Origin: an uncultured Clostridium sp. | GTDB lineage: Bacteria > Bacillota > Clostridia > Lachnospirales > Lachnospiraceae | Length of the DNA stretch: 33,265 bases | Reading direction: 5' to 3' | NCBI GenBank assembly: GCA_900544905.1 | Contig: UQXF01000023.1 | Location: 1 to 33,265 of the forward strand | In this document: positions 30,344 through 33,265 of the stretch, piece after piece | How positions within the stretch are numbered: the stretch's first letter is position 1 | Layout of the letters: every line of letters starts with the position of its first letter | Program-made: the position numbers and the translations under genes | Notes under the pieces: model-generated | The model's database searches: none | Told to the model about the DNA's origin: nothing | What the model saw: only the letters and a program-made list of their open reading frames with translations

Positions 30344-31255
30344 TTATTGTATATGCTTCAATTCCGTCAAAAGTTTATATGCATCCATGTAGCCTTGCTT
30401 ATAAGCCGCCTTTCCATACTCCACATTCAAGGTCTGGCTGGTTAAAAGAACCTGCTCTACCTTCTCCCTCTGCTCCTCATTTAAATCACATTCCTCCAGC
30501 TGCTCTAGGCTCTCCTTCTGTTTCTTTAAAGCCTCCTGATATTGTTCATTCGATACAGATGACGGTTCTAATGCTTCCTGCATTCTCTTTTCCAAAAAAT
30601 CTTCCAAAAAAGAAGTATCGTTTTTGTGCCAATTACCATCCGGCGCTATAAATTTCAAAACACCATTTAGTAAATTCTCTTCATGCAGATTAAGATACCC
30701 CTGCTCCATCCTTTTATACAACTGAAAACCAATTAGCAGCCCCACCTGAAAATGAACCTCACCGTGTATAGAACCAAATATGCTCACTGCATTAGCCAAA
30801 TCCTCATTTTCACAATCTATATCCAGAAACAGCTCTTTCATCTTTGCAAACAACTCATCATAGGATAAATTAAGCCTTTCCGTATAATCCTCTGCGTTTT
30901 TTTCAAAAGGCTCCACACCATACAGATAATAAGAAACCAGGCTGTCAATATCCAATCTTTTTAAAACTCTGGTAAATGCATTCATTCTTTGTCCTCTTTC
31001 TATAAAAATAATATAGCGGCAAGAGAATTTCTGCCCATTGCAACAAAATATTACAATATAATTCCAAATTATGTACTCAGACAATTTGTTTTGTTTCCAA
31101 CACACTCTGCTCTCTTTCAAATTCAGCAACATGTTTTTCATCAAAAGTTCTATTTCATGATTTGCTGAATGTCCGTTATAAGCAGCAACAAATTGAAACT
31201 TCTTTAACAAAACAGAATCTGTCCGTATAGTAAATTTAGATAATTGGAACGACAT
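30344..31255 (-). CDS. RHH module in frame with a helical protein (303 residues)
   Basis: One frame holds two parts. Residues 1-50 (SKFTIRTDSVLLKKFQFVAA.., NHEIELLMKN) are an Arc-type ribbon-helix-helix, clearly homologous to the 55-residue gene at 31519. Residues 90-303 start with their own ATG (30988) and AGAGGA, and form an acidic, helical protein (LSYDELFAKMKELFLD, HFQVGLLIGFQLYKRM, Gln/Glu-rich helices to the end) of no family I recognise. The joining stretch 51-88 (CWKQNKLSEYIIWNY..) looks like non-coding sequence read through. Both starts have good ribosome sites (AAGGAGG at 31255). The conservative reading is a 214-residue protein at 30344-30988 behind an RHH gene that has lost its stop. 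Confidence 0.65.
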   Translation of the reverse strand: MSFQLSKFTIRTDSVLLKKFQFVAAYNGHSANHEIELLMKNMLLNLKESRVCWKQNKLSEYIIWNYIVIFCCNGQKFSCRYIIFIERGQRMNAFTRVLKRLDIDSLVSYYLYGVEPFEKNAEDYTERLNLSYDELFAKMKELFLDIDCENEDLANAVSIFGSIHGEVHFQVGLLIGFQLYKRMEQGYLNLHEENLLNGVLKFIAPDGNWHKNDTSFLEDFLEKRMQEALEPSSVSNEQYQEALKKQKESLEQLEECDLNEEQREKVEQVLLTSQTLNVEYGKAAYKQGYMDAYKLLTELKHIQ

Positions 31256-31285
31256 ACAAATCCTCCTTGCAATTTATATGTCTTC

Positions 31286-31486
31286 ATTATAATGTCATCC
31301 TGTTGCCAAAAACTAAATTGACGGCAGGATGACGGCATCAAAATCTTTTGGGAAAGCATATCAAAAGCAATATTCTAACACTCCAATACTCCTAAACAAA
31401 ATGCTATATTTATTTAACTTGGATTAAATTTTCATGACGTCACTTTGCCGTCAAACAGCTATTTGTCATTCTTACAAACTTATAAT
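31286..31486. promoter_or_regulatory. Mirror-symmetric divergent promoter/operator region
   Basis: TGACGGCA occurs at 31319-31326 and 31330-31337; TGACGTCA (31435-31442) and TGCCGTCA (31446-31453) form the inverted pair. Boxes within each pair start 11 bp apart. In both directions exactly 27 bp separate the inner box from a perfect TATAAT (31291-31286 minus; 31481-31486 plus), and the ATG lies about 31 nt further. RHH dimers usually bind tandem boxes one turn apart, so this is a likely autoregulatory site for the two flanking genes. Confidence 0.6.
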
Positions 31487-31518
31487 AAATACAAGTAGTC
31501 ATTTATGGAGGAACAATA

Positions 31519-31686
31519 ATGCAATCAAACATATCAAAATTTACATTACGAATAGATTTAGAATTATTAAAGAAATTTCACCTTGCAGCGGAATATAATG
31601 CCCGCTCTGCCAACCGCGAAATAGAAGTTCTTATGAAAAAACATGTTGCACAATTTGAAAAAGAGCATGGTCCGATTGAGTTTTAA
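31519..31686 (+). CDS. Small Arc-type ribbon-helix-helix protein
   Basis: A 55-residue gene with GGAGGAACAAT directly before the ATG. MQSNISKFTLRIDLELLKKF gives the DNA-binding strand and first helix; NREIEVLMKKHVAQFEKEH gives the second helix. It lines up over its first 50 residues with the N-terminus of the divergent 30344-31255 product. Arc-like proteins of this size are DNA-binding dimers, often antitoxins or autorepressors. No toxin gene directly follows on the plus strand, so an antitoxin role is not shown. Confidence 0.8.
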   Translation: MQSNISKFTLRIDLELLKKFHLAAEYNARSANREIEVLMKKHVAQFEKEHGPIEF

Positions 31687-31744
31687 TCGCTCTGGGCACT
31701 ATCCTGATATTTTTTAATGCGTTTGGCACTCACTTTATTTGTAA

Positions 31745-31921
31745 TTATTCTTTGATAAAACTTCGCTCATTTTCTCCAGCAAAATCTGATACTTCGCTCA
31801 TTAATATGGATATTATACTTTCATAACCATTCTCTGTCAGAATAAATAACATTTTTTTCATTAATTCTATTCTTATCTTAGTCAGATTCAGAAGTGTTAT
31901 GCGTAATGTCAATACTAAATG
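31745..31921 (-). pseudogene. Possible RHH-gene relic
   Basis: Directly after the stop of the TOPRIM-like gene the minus strand stays open for 58 codons. It reads LTLRITLLNLTK then IRIELMKKMLF, which recall FTLRIDLELLKK and REIEVLMKKHV of the neighbouring RHH gene with about 15 residues lost between. The 38-codon part from the ATG at 31861 lacks a ribosome site. It could be a third, deleted RHH copy or chance similarity. Nothing else was seen in 31687-31921. Confidence 0.3.
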
Positions 31922-32551
31922 CTATCCCATAATTTCCTCAATCCACCTAGTATCATCACTTTCAAATAGCCTTATAAATTTTCCAAAATTACTGCTACCA
32001 ATAACAGAATCGTCCGATTCTAAATTTATCAACCGCTGGCACATATCCACATAATTTTCCACAGTAACATGTTCCATAATCTGTTTAATCTGGTCTGCCC
32101 TTCCTTTGTAATTCTCCACCCCGGTATATTCCTTAATCAGCGGAGAGTTTACTAGCTTTGCCGGAGATTTCAAATTTTTATCAGTCCAATGCTTTGATAT
32201 AATCTGCATTGTGCAGGGATTACCAAACATAATCACTTTATCTGCAGCATTATCCACACCATGAAACTCATTAATCTTTCTCTTTATATCCTCATACTGC
32301 TCATGAGGTTTCTTTTCCGTGTCACAGAAAACAAGTACAAGTTCGTCTGCTCCATTTTGGTATCGATCCTGATATCTCGCCGGGATATTTCCATTACCAC
32401 CAGCATTGACCAATGAGATTTCATATTGTTGATTCCACACTCTTAAATCTTTCAAACGTTTAAGATACTGATATTCCTCATTACCCTCACAGATGATACA
32501 AATTTTATGCTTATCATAAAGCTTAGGGAGCTTATTTGGCATCGGCATCAT
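31922..32551 (-). CDS. TOPRIM/RloB-like protein of an ATPase-nuclease defence pair
   Basis: About 209 residues; the ATG at 32542 (AGGGGG 9 nt upstream) is a likelier start than 32551. KICIICEGNEEYQYLKRL has the Glu-Gly pattern of TOPRIM-type metal sites, and LVLVFCDTEKKPH gives the D-x-E. The rest (NPCTMQIISKHW.., IKQIMEHVTVENY) resembles small RloB/AbiL-like or PARIS AriB-like partners in a general way. It overlaps the ATPase gene by 20 nt, indicating translational coupling. In such pairs the ATPase senses phage and the TOPRIM partner cuts nucleic acid; that role is inferred. It is the last gene of its unit. Confidence 0.65.
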   Translation of the reverse strand: MMPMPNKLPKLYDKHKICIICEGNEEYQYLKRLKDLRVWNQQYEISLVNAGGNGNIPARYQDRYQNGADELVLVFCDTEKKPHEQYEDIKRKINEFHGVDNAADKVIMFGNPCTMQIISKHWTDKNLKSPAKLVNSPLIKEYTGVENYKGRADQIKQIMEHVTVENYVDMCQRLINLESDDSVIGSSNFGKFIRLFESDDTRWIEEIMG

Positions 32552-33220
32552 CCCCCTTTACATCACCTTTAATACTAAGCAAAGAGTTAATCAACTCTGG
32601 ATCAGGCAATGCTCCAAGAGCACCCTTTCTATATTTTTCCATAACATTCGTTGTATCTCTCACCCCCTGCTGTGCTGTAAAGTCAGCAAGTGAATATACA
32701 TATACACCATCTTCATCCTTATGAACAAACCATATTTGTTCCTTCCGGAACATTCTCTTGCAATCCATAAGATTAATATCATGTACTGTAAATATCAACT
32801 GTGCACTCGTATTCAGTTCATTATTAAACATTGCAACAATTGCCCTGGTAAGTTTAAAATGAACACTACTATCCAGTTCATCTACAACTAAAATTCTGCC
32901 TTGTTCCAATGCTTCTATGACATAACTGGCAATAGCTGCAATTTTCTTTGTTCCTGTAGAATCAAATAACATACTTGGTACATGAACTCCTTTATATGTG
33001 GAAACCAGTCTAATTTGGTCCATAATATTTTCTGGTATATCAAGCACCCTCTCTTCTGGTTTTTCATCACCCTCATTAACCTTCAGCTGTATTTTATTCA
33101 TATCAACAAACTCAAAGTTATCCATATACAAATCTGCATTTTTAATAAAATCTACAACTTTCTCCTGTAACTGATTTGTATTTTTCATAAGTTCAATCGT
33201 ATGCTGCATAGGTATATTAT
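32532..33220 (-). CDS. C-terminal part of an AAA/ABC-type ATPase (RloA/AriA-like), cut by contig end
   Basis: The frame is open through 33220, where adapter begins, so the ATG at 33209 is internal and the N-terminus with Walker A is missing. The visible part has FDSTGTKKIAAIASYV, a signature-like loop, then the Walker B RILVVDELDSSVH and the switch histidine in IFTVHDINLMD. This order fits the AAA_15/AAA_21 ATPases of OLD, RloA, AbiL and PARIS systems. The C-terminus overlaps the TOPRIM-like gene. Which defence type it is depends on the missing half. Confidence 0.8.
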
Positions 33221-33265
33221 CTGTCTCTTATACACATCTCCGAGCCCACGAGACTCGACGTCATC
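33221..33265. other. Nextera adapter remnant (right end)
   Basis: 33221-33239 is the Tn5 mosaic end in reverse, 33240-33254 the read-2 tail, 33255-33262 the index TCGACGTC, and 33263-33265 (ATC) the start of the P7 sequence. It is the inverted copy of the left end. Confidence 0.98.

Noticed and set aside
1..33265. 45-bp terminal inverted repeats suggesting a composite transposon
   Set aside because: They are Illumina Nextera adapter and index sequence, not genomic repeats.

Overview
The window is one whole Illumina contig from a low-GC Clostridia genome, most likely Lachnospiraceae. Both ends (1-43 and 33221-33265) are Nextera transposase adapter with the same i7 index, so only 44-33220 is genomic. 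The lineage call rests on gene content and protein style: a BspA-type leucine-rich-repeat protein, a rhodanese/PP-loop fusion, TcdA, an AlbA-type ATP-binding regulator, a siroheme operon led by an Rrf2 regulator, and a relic resembling a CptN toxin. No rRNA, tRNA or CRISPR was seen. Almost every gene is on the minus strand; the exceptions are a phosphodiesterase at 28328-28990 and a 55-residue ribbon-helix-helix (RHH) gene at 31519-31686.

Layout. 83-111: an outward-reading promoter with a CsoR/CstR-like operator. 273-2276: secreted BspA-like protein. 2324-3220: thioredoxin-reductase-like flavoprotein. 3256-3463: a 208-bp, nearly complete palindrome (MITE-like). 3478-5398: rhodanese/TtcA-like sulfurtransferase and TcdA. 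5519-7009: AlbA/ATP-binding regulator with in-frame 21-bp repeats. 7295-8602: O-acetylhomoserine sulfhydrylase. 8778-19219: a five-gene operon resembling a complete type I secretion system. 19625-28119: Rrf2, an unknown protein, HemA, SirC, HemC, CobA-HemD, HemB, an unknown Cys-rich protein and HemL. 28328-30013: phosphodiesterase and CysK with a strong promoter. 30010-30132: a decayed toxin relic. 30344-31686: two divergent RHH genes around a mirror-symmetric operator region. 31745-33220: an RHH relic, then a TOPRIM-like protein and the C-terminal half of an AAA ATPase, probably a defence pair cut by the contig end.

The most striking system is the secretion operon. It encodes a membrane protein, a 1655-residue RTX protein with an N-terminal Mbeg1-like hydrolase domain, a HlyB-like ABC exporter with a degenerate peptidase domain, a canonical HlyD adaptor, and a secreted four-helix protein with TolC-style repeats but no room for a beta-barrel. 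If the host is monoderm, as its relatives are, this would be a type I-like exporter that ends in the cell wall instead of an outer membrane.

A second theme is sulfur. The Rrf2 gene heads the operon for siroheme, the cofactor of sulfite reductase. Related dyads lie at the promoters of rrf2, cysK and the sulfhydrylase gene, so one regulator probably links sulfide assimilation to siroheme supply.
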